Positions 15,849 to 23,786 of a DNA stretch of 33,316 bases are shown here, piece by piece (the stretch's first letter is position 1; each line of letters begins with the position of its first letter). The notes beneath the pieces are model-generated. The model saw only the letters and a list, made by a program, of their open reading frames with translations. It was not told the DNA's origin and searched no databases. This stretch comes from an uncultured Caryophanales bacterium. Lineage in GTDB: Bacteria; Bacillota_I; Bacilli_A; RFN20; CAG-826. Position numbers and translations under genes: made by a program. The DNA is taken from contig CALELS010000004.1 in NCBI GenBank assembly GCA_937902735.1, positions 1 through 33,316 on the forward strand, in the 5' to 3' direction.

Positions 15849-18218
15849 ATGTTTAACGTCAAAAAACGCGATGGTGAAGTAGTCGAATTTGATATTAAGA
15901 AAATTGAAAATGCTATTCGTAAAGCATTCATCGCTGAACACAAAGAATTCACAGATGACATGGTTGAAATGATTGCTTTAAAAGTCACAGCAGACTTTAA
16001 CAGCAAAATCAAAGATGGCGTTGTTTCAGTTGAAGAAATCCAAGACTCAGTTGAAATTGTCTTAATTCAAGCTGGATTCATTGATGTTGCGAAATCATAC
16101 ATGTTATATCGTAAGCAACACGAATCCCTTCGCCAAATTAAGTCAACTGAACTCGACTATAAAGCCACCGTTGACCAATATTTAAGTCTTAATGACTGGA
16201 GAGTTAAAGAAAACTCAACAGTTACTTATTCTGTTGGTGGTTTGATTTTATCAAACAGTGGTGCAATTACTGCAAACTACTGGTTAAGTGAAATCTACGA
16301 TCCAGAAATCGAACAAGCACATCGTAATGCTGATATTCATATTCATGACTTATCAATGCTTACAGGATATTGTGCCGGTTGGTCACTTAAACAATTAATT
16401 AAAGAAGGGTTAGGAGGTGTTGTTGGTAAGATTACATCTGCTCCTGCTTCTCACCTTTCAACATTATGTAACCAAATGGTCAACTTCCTTGGCATCATGC
16501 AAAATGAATGGGCTGGTGCACAAGCTTTCTCCTCATTTGATACATATCTTGCCCCATTTGTTAAAAAAGACAATTTGGACTATAAACAAGTTAAACAATG
16601 CATTCAATCCTTCATTTATGGTGTTAATACACCATCAAGATGGGGTACACAGGCACCATTCACCAATATTACATTAGACTGGACAGTACCAGATGATATG
16701 GCAGAACTTAATGCTATTGTTGGTGGAAAAGAAATGGACTTCAAATACAAAGATTGTGTTGAAGAAATGAGAATGGTTAACAAAGCCTTCATTGAAATTA
16801 TGATCGAAGGTGATGCTAACGGTCGTGGTTTCCAATATCCAATCCCAACTTATTCAATCACAAAGCAATTTGACTGGTCTGAAACAGAAAACAATAAACT
16901 TTTATTTGAAATGACAGCCAAATATGGCACACCATATTTCTCTAACTATATTAATTCCGATATGGAACCAACTGATGTTAGAAGTATGTGCTGCCGTTTG
17001 AGACTCGACTTAAGAGAATTACGCAAGAAATCTGGTGGCTTCTTCGGTAGCGGTGAATCAACCGGTTCTGTTGGCGTTGTTACAATCAACATGCCACGTA
17101 TCGCTTATCTTGCCACTGATGAAAAAGACTTCTATAATCGTTTAACTCATTTAATGGATTTATCAGCTAGATCTTTAAAGATTAAGAGAAATGTTATTAC
17201 CAAACTTCTCGATGCTGGTTTATACCCATACACAAAACGTTATCTTGGTACATTTAACAATCACTTCTCTACCATCGGTTTAGTTGGTATGAACGAAGCT
17301 TGCTTAAATGCACGTTGGATTGGTGAAGATTTAACTCATGAAAAAGCACAAAAATTCACTAAAGATGTTCTTAATTTCATGAGAAACAAACTTTCCGATT
17401 ACCAAGAACAATATGGTGATTTATATAACCTTGAAGCCACACCTGCAGAATCAACTGCATACCGTTTAGCTCGTCATGACCGCAAACGTTATCCAGATAT
17501 CATTACTGCAAGTGATAACAAAGAAGCTCCATATTATACAAATAGCTCCCATCTTCCAGTTTCATTTACAGAAGATATCTTTGCAGCTTTGGATATTCAA
17601 AATGGACTTCAAACTCTCTACACTTCAGGTACGGTTTTCCATTGTTTCTTAGGACAAAAACTCCCATCATGGAAATCATGTATGAATCTTGTTCGCAAGA
17701 TTGCTGAAAACTACGAAATCCCATATTACACAATGTCTCCAACATATTCAGTTTGTAAAGAACACGGATATATCACTGGTGAAGTTTATGAATGCCCACA
17801 CTGCCATAAACCAACTGAAGTCTATAGCCGTATTACCGGATATTATCGTCCAATTCAAAACTGGAACGTTGGTAAAACAGAAGAATTCAGAAATCGTAAA
17901 GAATATGTTCCTGAAAATTCACATTTACATGCAAACGGAAAACAATGTTCTTTAGATTTTGAAGAAAAAGCAGATAAGAAAATATCTGAACTCACTTTAT
18001 TCACAACTAAAACTTGCCCAAACTGCAAGATGGCCAAACTGATGCTTGATAAAGCAGGCATTAAATATGTTGTAATTGATGCTGAAGACAACAAAGAAGA
18101 AACAATCTCCTTTGGTGTTAAGAAAGCTCCAACTCTTCTTGTTCCAAACAAAGAAGATTCCTACGATGTATTTGAAAATGCTTCAAACATCAAACGATTC
18201 ATCGAAACTTATAAATAA
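15849..18218 (+). CDS. nrdD: Anaerobic (class III) ribonucleotide reductase fused to a glutaredoxin domain
   Basis: A 789-residue glycyl-radical enzyme making deoxynucleotides without oxygen. The ATP-cone (about 3-92, VKKRDGEVVEFDIKKIENAI) is the allosteric site. The catalytic barrel carries HIHDLSMLTGYC (Cys175, probable thiyl-radical position) and RSMCCR (Cys381/382, candidate second active-site Cys). A zinc knuckle is suggested by Cys636, His639, Cys649 and Cys652. The radical Gly664 sits in SRITGYYRP. From about 712 to the end lies a glutaredoxin/thioredoxin-fold domain with redox motif CPNC (723-726) and cis-Pro761 in APT. Classical NrdD proteins are near 700 residues, formate-driven and lack this tail. 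The fusion and the trxB homologue 3 nt downstream imply a redoxin electron source. Confidence 0.93.
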   Translation: MFNVKKRDGEVVEFDIKKIENAIRKAFIAEHKEFTDDMVEMIALKVTADFNSKIKDGVVSVEEIQDSVEIVLIQAGFIDVAKSYMLYRKQHESLRQIKSTELDYKATVDQYLSLNDWRVKENSTVTYSVGGLILSNSGAITANYWLSEIYDPEIEQAHRNADIHIHDLSMLTGYCAGWSLKQLIKEGLGGVVGKITSAPASHLSTLCNQMVNFLGIMQNEWAGAQAFSSFDTYLAPFVKKDNLDYKQVKQCIQSFIYGVNTPSRWGTQAPFTNITLDWTVPDDMAELNAIVGGKEMDFKYKDCVEEMRMVNKAFIEIMIEGDANGRGFQYPIPTYSITKQFDWSETENNKLLFEMTAKYGTPYFSNYINSDMEPTDVRSMCCRLRLDLRELRKKSGGFFGSGESTGSVGVVTINMPRIAYLATDEKDFYNRLTHLMDLSARSLKIKRNVITKLLDAGLYPYTKRYLGTFNNHFSTIGLVGMNEACLNARWIGEDLTHEKAQKFTKDVLNFMRNKLSDYQEQYGDLYNLEATPAESTAYRLARHDRKRYPDIITASDNKEAPYYTNSSHLPVSFTEDIFAALDIQNGLQTLYTSGTVFHCFLGQKLPSWKSCMNLVRKIAENYEIPYYTMSPTYSVCKEHGYITGEVYECPHCHKPTEVYSRITGYYRPIQNWNVGKTEEFRNRKEYVPENSHLHANGKQCSLDFEEKADKKISELTLFTTKTCPNCKMAKLMLDKAGIKYVVIDAEDNKEETISFGVKKAPTLLVPNKEDSYDVFENASNIKRFIETYK

Positions 18219-18221
18219 TAT

Positions 18222-19133
18222 ATGTTTGACGCTATCGTTATTGGTGCCGGTCCAAGCGGCATGACAGCAGCTCTAAATTTAAGAAGAGACGGTAAATCCG
18301 TCCTTATTTTAGAACGCGAAACTGTCGGAGGCCAAATTGCTCTTTCTCCAAGAGTTGAAAATATTCCATCGATTAAAGAAATTTCTGGCGAAGAATACTC
18401 TGCTCAAATCTTTGACCAAATTAGTGATTTGGGTGTTGAATTTGAACTAGAAAATGTCTTAAAAGTTGAAAAGAAAAATGGAATATTTGAAGTAACAACT
18501 GATTATCAAGTTTATGAAGCTAGAAGCGTAATTATTGCTGCTGGATGTGAACATAGACAAATTGGTGTCGCTCGTGAAAATGAACTTGTTGGAAAAGGTG
18601 TAAGTTATTGTGCTGTCTGCGATGGAGCATTCTATAAGGATGAAGAAGTCGTAGTTATAGGTGATGCAAACACTGCAATCCAATATGCGATTGCCCTTGC
18701 TTCATATTGCAAAAAAGTTCATGTCTGCGCTTTATTTGATCATTTATTTGCAGACAAAACCCTATGCGATCGCCTTTATTCTAAAGAAAATGTAGACGTT
18801 AGATTCACAATTTCTTTGAAAGAATTTGTAGGAGAAGACGAACTTACAGGACTAATATTTGAGGATACTAAGACTCATGAAGATGTGCACTATTCCTGTA
18901 AAGCCGTCTTCATAGCAATCGGCCAAATCCCACATAACGAATTTTTTGAGAATTTGGTTGAGCTAGAAAAAGGCTACATTAAAACTGATGATTTAATGCA
19001 TACTTCAACAGAAGGTGTATTTGCAGTTGGTGATTGCAGAGTAAAAAAATATCGTCAAGTCATTACCGCCGAGAACGATGGTATGATTGCAGCGATTGAA
19101 GCAAGTCGTTACCTTGATTCAAGGAATCAATAA
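18222..19133 (+). CDS. Thioredoxin-reductase-like flavoprotein with altered NAD(P)H motifs
   Basis: A 303-residue low-molecular-weight TrxR-family flavoprotein. The FAD-binding motifs are GAGPSG (8-13) and GVFAVGDC (265-272), and the redox pair is CAVC (130-133). Two NADPH signatures are changed. The usual GGGDSA is GDANTA (147-152). The HRRxxxR that holds the 2'-phosphate is replaced by sequence around VCALFDHLFADK (168-179). It may take electrons from NADH, ferredoxin or another donor instead. It starts 3 nt after nrdD with no Shine-Dalgarno; TATAAA at 18210-18215 could be an internal -10. The context makes it the likely reductase of the fused glutaredoxin domain. The end overlaps nrdG by 7 bp, convergently. 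Confidence 0.88.
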   Translation: MFDAIVIGAGPSGMTAALNLRRDGKSVLILERETVGGQIALSPRVENIPSIKEISGEEYSAQIFDQISDLGVEFELENVLKVEKKNGIFEVTTDYQVYEARSVIIAAGCEHRQIGVARENELVGKGVSYCAVCDGAFYKDEEVVVIGDANTAIQYAIALASYCKKVHVCALFDHLFADKTLCDRLYSKENVDVRFTISLKEFVGEDELTGLIFEDTKTHEDVHYSCKAVFIAIGQIPHNEFFENLVELEKGYIKTDDLMHTSTEGVFAVGDCRVKKYRQVITAENDGMIAAIEASRYLDSRNQ

Positions 19134-19816
19134 CTTCTAAGTTCTACATCATCTATATATTCTAAGAGGATGTCCTTAAAAATAAGGGCATCTTTTTTAT
19201 TTGTTTCATGTAAACCTCTTTGAATGCAGTTTTCATTATCAATAAATCTTTGTAAGCGATAGTGCTTTGCGCCCTTAATCCATTTGCCAATTTTTAGCAT
19301 GTCTTCCTCATTATGAAATTCATTAATTAAGGTAGTTCTAAATTCGTAATCAACGTGATTTTCTAGTAGGAAGTCCACTGTTTTTTCAATTTTTGATAAA
19401 TCTAAGTTTTTTAGACCAGTCGTCATAGGATACTTTTCTTTAGAGTTTTTGATGTCGACAGCAACATAATCTAAAAGATTGTTATTAATCATTTCGATAA
19501 GTTGATCTGGGTTAGTGCCATTTGTATCAAGTTTAACTAAAAACCCCATTTCTTTTACCTTCTTAATGAATGAAGGTAGTTCTTTATGAAGCGTTGGTTC
19601 ACCACCAGTAATTACAACAGCATCAATGACCCCAATTCTAGTCTTCAAATATGAAAGAATCTCTTCTTCATCAATATTAATTGATGCTTCTTTAGTTACA
19701 AGAGCACTATTGTGACAAAATGGGCATCTAAAATTACAATCATGTAGAAATAGAGTGCATGAGATTTTTTCATCGTAGTCAACTAATGAGAATTTATCGA
19801 TACCACTAAAAAACAT
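19127..19816 (-). CDS. nrdG: Anaerobic ribonucleotide reductase activating protein (radical SAM)
   Basis: A 229-residue radical-SAM enzyme that generates the glycyl radical on NrdD. It opens with GIDKFSLVDYDEKISCTLF, and the cluster motif is CNFRCPFC (Cys27, Cys31, Cys34; CX3CX2C). ITGGEPTL follows, which binds SAM, and KLDTNGT lies in the barrel. Length and opening fit the longer NrdG2 subgroup rather than the ~155-residue E. coli type; pyruvate-formate-lyase activase is the main alternative but no PFL is present. It is convergent with nrdD-trxB rather than in their operon. On the minus strand TATAAT (complement of 19826-19831) ends 9 nt before the ATG, with no Shine-Dalgarno. The stop is TGA. 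Confidence 0.9.
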   Translation of the reverse strand: MFFSGIDKFSLVDYDEKISCTLFLHDCNFRCPFCHNSALVTKEASINIDEEEILSYLKTRIGVIDAVVITGGEPTLHKELPSFIKKVKEMGFLVKLDTNGTNPDQLIEMINNNLLDYVAVDIKNSKEKYPMTTGLKNLDLSKIEKTVDFLLENHVDYEFRTTLINEFHNEEDMLKIGKWIKGAKHYRLQRFIDNENCIQRGLHETNKKDALIFKDILLEYIDDVELRSY

Positions 19817-19881
19817 ATTGAAACAATTATATTGTTATTTTTGTATTTTTTTAAGCGTGATGTTATATAATTGTTATCGCT
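19817..19881. promoter_or_regulatory. Compact divergent promoter region with two near-leaderless starts
   Basis: This 65-nt gap serves nrdG leftward and the membrane protein rightward. The leftward TATAAT is the complement of 19826-19831, with TTAAAA as -35 at 17 nt. The rightward TATAAT is 19866-19871, with TTGTAT (19841-19846) at 19 nt. Both end 9-10 nt from their start codons and neither gene has a Shine-Dalgarno. Confidence 0.55.
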
Positions 19882-21414
19882 ATGAAGAAAAGGTTGGCTA
19901 ATCTACACCCAATATTCTTATTTCTAGGAATTGAATTCCTTGCTTTATGCTCTTTCAATCTTGGCGGAAATAATTTGATTTTTTATTTATTAGGCTTTGC
20001 ATTAGCAATTTTTGGTGGAGTTTTAACAATTAAAAGATTCAGAAAAGACGAATTGTTTTCTTTGTTATTTTTAGCTCTTCCAGTTCTTCTTATTGCAGTA
20101 TTTGTTTCCTTTGGAAGATTATCTTGGGGGAACTCGATTTTAGTAAATATATCTGCTTTCTTAGGTATTATTTCGTTTTTTGCCTTAGGTCTCTTCTTGA
20201 GAAGAACTAATAAAATTAAAACAGAAACATTATTAATAGCTATTGCTGGAGGCCTTGCCTTATTGGTATTGATCTCAACAGTTTATACTTGGTTTGCCTA
20301 TGGACCGTTCTACGTTCTTAGATTTAAAGACACTCCATATTATTTTTACGATGGTGTTGCTGTTGATGTAACCAAAGAAGGTGGCTGGCTTAATGGCTTT
20401 AACTTTAGTGAAGTTTCGCTCAAATACAGCGGACTCTTTGGGGTGTTATTAACTTCTTCTTTCGTTGGAACGATGTTTATTAACCCTAAAAAGAATTTAA
20501 GAGATTTTATCTTATCTGGTGTGTTTGGATTCGTTGGTTTCTTATCTTTGATCAGTGCTCCAAATTTCTCTGCAATGATTTATATGATTCCTATTTTCTT
20601 GGTTGCTGGAATAGTAAAGGTTTTGAATCTTGATGCTATACCTCAAAAAGCTAAGACAATTATTAGAAGAATTATCTCAATATCTTTTGGAGTTGGTGTT
20701 GGCTTTGTGGTTGTGTTCTTCATCATTGCTTATTTGAATGCAAGTGGGTATTCACCAGCTACTGGATTTATTTATGACGCTAAAGGTGAATTACCTGCTG
20801 CAGAAAGTGCATTTGCTCAATTTATCAGAAATAACCATATACTTCATAAAATCTTTAATAATCACTCGTTAATGGCACCAATAAATAACGTGCTTGTAAT
20901 GTCTACTATATCTGATCATTTCTTTGGATTTATCAATAATATGAACAGTTGGTACGCTCTAAGAACTGCAATATCAACGTCATCCGGAGTATTTGAAATC
21001 GAGATTATAAAAGAAGGTGGAATCTTTGCATTTATCGTGCTTATTTTCTTCCTAGTATTTGTTGTTCAAAACATCTTTAGATATGGAAAAAACAGCAAAG
21101 ACTCTCCTCTTTCTAAAGGAATCATTATTTCCGTTATGATTGGTTTCTTAATCTATTGTTCTCTTGATTATGATGTACTTCCATATATTCATGAGTCTTC
21201 AAATTATGCATCACTCTTTAGAACAATTCCTGGATTATTATTCTTATTCTTTGTTGGATATATTTTCTATCCTGATTTAAAACCTGGAACAATTCCTGCT
21301 TTTGAAGAAGAAATGAAAGTAGATGAATCTGAGCCAGTCATACAAAAGAATAATATTGATGATGAATATAGTTTCTCAATTGATGAAAGTGAGGAAACAA
21401 AAGATGAAGATTAA
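19882..21414 (+). CDS. Polytopic membrane protein, O-antigen polymerase/ligase-like (tentative)
   Basis: A 510-residue integral membrane protein with roughly ten to twelve hydrophobic helices. It has a longer outside loop (about residues 150-180, TPYYFYDGVAVDVTKEGGW), a second large loop near 285-365 and an acidic cytoplasmic tail (last ~50 residues rich in Asp/Glu). The block EIEIIKEGGIFAFIVLIFF (about 373-391), just after the large loop, is the kind of segment found in Wzy/WaaL polymerases and ligases (short hydrophilic loop, glycine, helix). That family link is an inference from topology. It is followed with an 11-nt overlap by a lipoprotein gene, and a TupA-like polysaccharide gene lies next to that. 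Confidence 0.6.
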   Translation: MKKRLANLHPIFLFLGIEFLALCSFNLGGNNLIFYLLGFALAIFGGVLTIKRFRKDELFSLLFLALPVLLIAVFVSFGRLSWGNSILVNISAFLGIISFFALGLFLRRTNKIKTETLLIAIAGGLALLVLISTVYTWFAYGPFYVLRFKDTPYYFYDGVAVDVTKEGGWLNGFNFSEVSLKYSGLFGVLLTSSFVGTMFINPKKNLRDFILSGVFGFVGFLSLISAPNFSAMIYMIPIFLVAGIVKVLNLDAIPQKAKTIIRRIISISFGVGVGFVVVFFIIAYLNASGYSPATGFIYDAKGELPAAESAFAQFIRNNHILHKIFNNHSLMAPINNVLVMSTISDHFFGFINNMNSWYALRTAISTSSGVFEIEIIKEGGIFAFIVLIFFLVFVVQNIFRYGKNSKDSPLSKGIIISVMIGFLIYCSLDYDVLPYIHESSNYASLFRTIPGLLFLFFVGYIFYPDLKPGTIPAFEEEMKVDESEPVIQKNNIDDEYSFSIDESEETKDED

Positions 21415-22312
21415 ATCTTTATTTATACCATTAATGGTATTTGCCTTATCTAGCTGTGGTAGTCATGTTAACGAACTATATTATTTAAATCAATATGAAA
21501 ATCCAAGTAATTTTAACGCTAACTATTACACGGAAAGAGGCGACTTTGATTCAAAGGAAGCCAAGAATGCTTTCAAAATTGAAGTTACACCTCGTGTTTA
21601 TAACTGTGGTGACGGAGATAATATAGAAGGATTAAAAGGCTCTGACCAATATGATGACAACAACAATCTTTTAGATTGGGATTTAGATTATCCTGTCGAA
21701 AACTACAAAAACGAAGATCCTTCATTGAATGGATATGGTCCATATAATGCATTAATTCATAAGGATAGAGGATTTTCTTATGGATATTTATCCAAATTAT
21801 ACGATGGTCGCATTCAATGCGATGGTTTTGTTACAAAATCAAGAGTCCAACTTGATGGAACTGGCTATGCAACATACTTCCCAAAAGCTTTAAACACTTA
21901 TTCTTATTTTGGAATTGCTCTTAGAGGTGGTACCGAGGATAGAACTCGTACGTATTCATTTAAAAGAGAAACAGATCCTGAAATCAACATCCATTTAAGT
22001 TTCTTAAAACACGATCAAGTTACTGGTGAATATTCGAAATTCAATTTTGAAATGGAAAACGTCAAATTGATGACTAATAACGGCGGTAAAACCTGTTTTG
22101 TGTTCTTCTATTTTGAAGATGTTCTAAAAGAACAATTCCCTGAAAACTACAACACTATTTTAAAAGATACAATCGCTATGTCTTTGACCTTTGATATTGC
22201 GAAGATGAAAGATGAATATGTCGATTTATTATCTTTAGACCGCAATAGTGAAAAAGATCACTTCGCAATTATGCTTTACGAAGTGATGCTTCCAAAATCA
22301 ACTTGGTTATAA
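21404..22312 (+). CDS. Lipoprotein of unknown function
   Basis: A 302-residue exported lipoprotein with signal peptide MKIKSLFIPLMVFALSSC and lipidated Cys18 (lipobox LSSC). The mature part is hydrophilic with strand-like stretches (AYGPYNAL-like GYGPYNALIHKD, RGGTEDRTRTYSF, KTCFVFFYFEDVL). It resembles extracellular beta-sandwich proteins but no family is recognised. The frame is open from 21323, but the signal peptide and GTGAGG at 21389-21394 place the start at ATG 21404. It overlaps the upstream membrane gene by 11 nt and is translationally coupled to it. The stop is 1 nt from the end of the convergent ATP-grasp gene, with no terminator seen between them. Confidence 0.8.
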   Translation: MKIKSLFIPLMVFALSSCGSHVNELYYLNQYENPSNFNANYYTERGDFDSKEAKNAFKIEVTPRVYNCGDGDNIEGLKGSDQYDDNNNLLDWDLDYPVENYKNEDPSLNGYGPYNALIHKDRGFSYGYLSKLYDGRIQCDGFVTKSRVQLDGTGYATYFPKALNTYSYFGIALRGGTEDRTRTYSFKRETDPEINIHLSFLKHDQVTGEYSKFNFEMENVKLMTNNGGKTCFVFFYFEDVLKEQFPENYNTILKDTIAMSLTFDIAKMKDEYVDLLSLDRNSEKDHFAIMLYEVMLPKSTWL

Positions 22313-22313
22313 T

Positions 22314-23225
22314 TTATTTCTTTATATATTTAGATATATCAAGCCATTCACCCATTTCAAAGTCGCACTTATCATCATCTAAAATAAGTGTTCCTTTAGC
22401 AGGAGTGAATGTCATTTCACCAAAATAAATCTTCCCATTTATGTTATATAAATCCACTCTAACAAATGGGAATTTTTTTGCTAAATCCTCGGCTATTTTT
22501 ACCATTTGAGGCCATTCCTTAGGGGTTTTTAGCTCATAATCCGTCTTTTTCCATCCATTAAATTGAGAACCATCAAACGGAGTCCAATCAATATAATAAT
22601 TGTTATATCTAATGTCTTTTCCTCTACCAGTTACAACATACATTGATTTAGCAACGCCATTAAAAACATGAATTTTATATTCAACAGGAAGAGAATCAAT
22701 TTCACCTATATATTTTTCAATAATGATACGTGGAGTAATTTTTGAATAATGTTTCTCCATCGTTTTATTGCCATAATTAGTTTTTAACCACTTATTAAAT
22801 TTTTTACGTGCTTCTTCTTTATCAAAAGTCTTTTTATCCTTAACAATCATATTGAAAGCGCAAGCATGAGTGCATTTCATTACAAATTGATCAGGCAATT
22901 TATCAAAATCTATATCTTCGAATCTTTCAAACACCCCATAACAAGGTATCAGTAAATCCTCATAGCCAAGCTCTTTTAAATATTTTCTAACACCATCTCT
23001 AGAAGCACATCTAACTACTTCGTCATCTTTTGGATAGACAAATAATCTTAGATATTGAAGTTTTTCTGTGTATCTTGTTGGATTCTTTAAATCACATTTA
23101 TGGTGGGTAATGTATTTATATTGTTGCTTTACATATGTAACAGGAAAAAATGTTCTAACAATACCTCTAAAAGGAACCATAAGAGCACGTTTGAACTTAT
23201 TTTCTTTTAAATTTGGGTTTGGCAT
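22314..23225 (-). CDS. TupA-like ATP-grasp protein
   Basis: A 303-residue protein of the TupA-like ATP-grasp family, which occurs in surface polysaccharide and teichuronopeptide gene sets. Visible landmarks are YTEKLQYLRLF, the RDGVRKYL segment, LPDQFVMKCTHACAFNMIVKDK (ATP-binding lysine region, about 112-133), PRIIIEKYIG, and the acidic metal site VRVDLYNINGKIYFGEMTFTPA (about 258-279). The family is thought to ligate amino acids or similar groups to polysaccharide, but the substrate here is unknown. ATG 23225 is chosen over TTG 23228. TATACT (complement of 23233-23238) ends 7 nt before it, and there is no Shine-Dalgarno. Confidence 0.82.
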   Translation of the reverse strand: MPNPNLKENKFKRALMVPFRGIVRTFFPVTYVKQQYKYITHHKCDLKNPTRYTEKLQYLRLFVYPKDDEVVRCASRDGVRKYLKELGYEDLLIPCYGVFERFEDIDFDKLPDQFVMKCTHACAFNMIVKDKKTFDKEEARKKFNKWLKTNYGNKTMEKHYSKITPRIIIEKYIGEIDSLPVEYKIHVFNGVAKSMYVVTGRGKDIRYNNYYIDWTPFDGSQFNGWKKTDYELKTPKEWPQMVKIAEDLAKKFPFVRVDLYNINGKIYFGEMTFTPAKGTLILDDDKCDFEMGEWLDISKYIKK

Positions 23226-23284
23226 CAAAACTAGTATATAACTTTTCTTTCTTTATGAAAGCAAAAAGCATAATATAATACCGT
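23226..23284. promoter_or_regulatory. Compact divergent promoter region
   Basis: This 59-nt gap holds -10 boxes for both neighbours. TATACT on the minus strand (23233-23238) ends 7 nt from the TupA-like start. TATAAT on the plus strand (23274-23279) ends 5 nt from the ATG of the next gene. No Shine-Dalgarno sequence occurs in either direction, so both mRNAs are predicted to be leaderless. Confidence 0.55.
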
Positions 23285-23638
23285 ATGAAAAAAGCTTTTA
23301 AGTCTTGGTATTTATACGTAATAGGAGTTGGATTATTTATTGCAGTCTTATGTGGTGTATTAATCCCATATTTCGTTATTCATAATCCAGATGTTTATCC
23401 TTTTAATTCTATTAAATTTGCGTTCTATTTTGCTGGAGTTGTTATATTTGGAATTGCCTTTGTTGTGCAGGATTTATATCGCGCTAGAATAAGACACAAA
23501 ACTAAAAACTGGAGTGATAAATTACCTGATCAAAATCTTATTGTTGCATGGAGAATATTACTTCCAGGAATTATTTGTGCAATTTTTTCAATCATTGCAG
23601 GAATTGTTCATTCATTCCCATCAATTATTGCCTATTAA
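23285..23638 (+). CDS. Small three-helix membrane protein, unknown
   Basis: A 117-residue protein with three hydrophobic helices (about 9-31, 44-62 and 89-111). A basic cytoplasmic loop (DLYRARIRHKTKNW) lies between helices 2 and 3. No family is recognised. It is a single gene with TATAAT 5 nt before the ATG and its own terminator behind it. Confidence 0.65.
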   Translation: MKKAFKSWYLYVIGVGLFIAVLCGVLIPYFVIHNPDVYPFNSIKFAFYFAGVVIFGIAFVVQDLYRARIRHKTKNWSDKLPDQNLIVAWRILLPGIICAIFSIIAGIVHSFPSIIAY

Positions 23639-23668
23639 ACTTTAAAAAAACACCATGTAAGCACTATC

Positions 23669-23697
23669 AAAGGGCAGAAATGCCCTCTTTTATTATT
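23669..23697 (+). terminator. Intrinsic terminator upstream of oppA
   Basis: AGGGCA (23671-23676), tetraloop GAAA, TGCCCT (23681-23686) are followed by CTTTTATTATTTG. It closes the small membrane gene and isolates the opp operon promoter. Confidence 0.8.
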
Positions 23698-23713
23698 TGT
23701 ATAAAATAAAAGA

Positions 23714-23761
23714 TTGTTTTGAAATTAGTATAATGCTATATTATACGCAATCTTTAAGATT
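23714..23761 (+). promoter_or_regulatory. oppA promoter with two palindromes
   Basis: TTGTTT (23714-23719), 17 nt and TATATT (23737-23742) predict a start near 23749, leaving a leader of about 38 nt. GTATAAT-N5-ATTATAC (23728-23746) is a perfect inverted repeat covering the -10 box. A second, AATCTT-T-AAGATT (23749-23761), begins at the predicted start site. Both look like operators. Spacing differs from PerR and Fur boxes, and the regulator is unknown. Confidence 0.55.
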
Positions 23762-23786
23762 GAAAGGAAAAAAGGAGGCAAAAATT

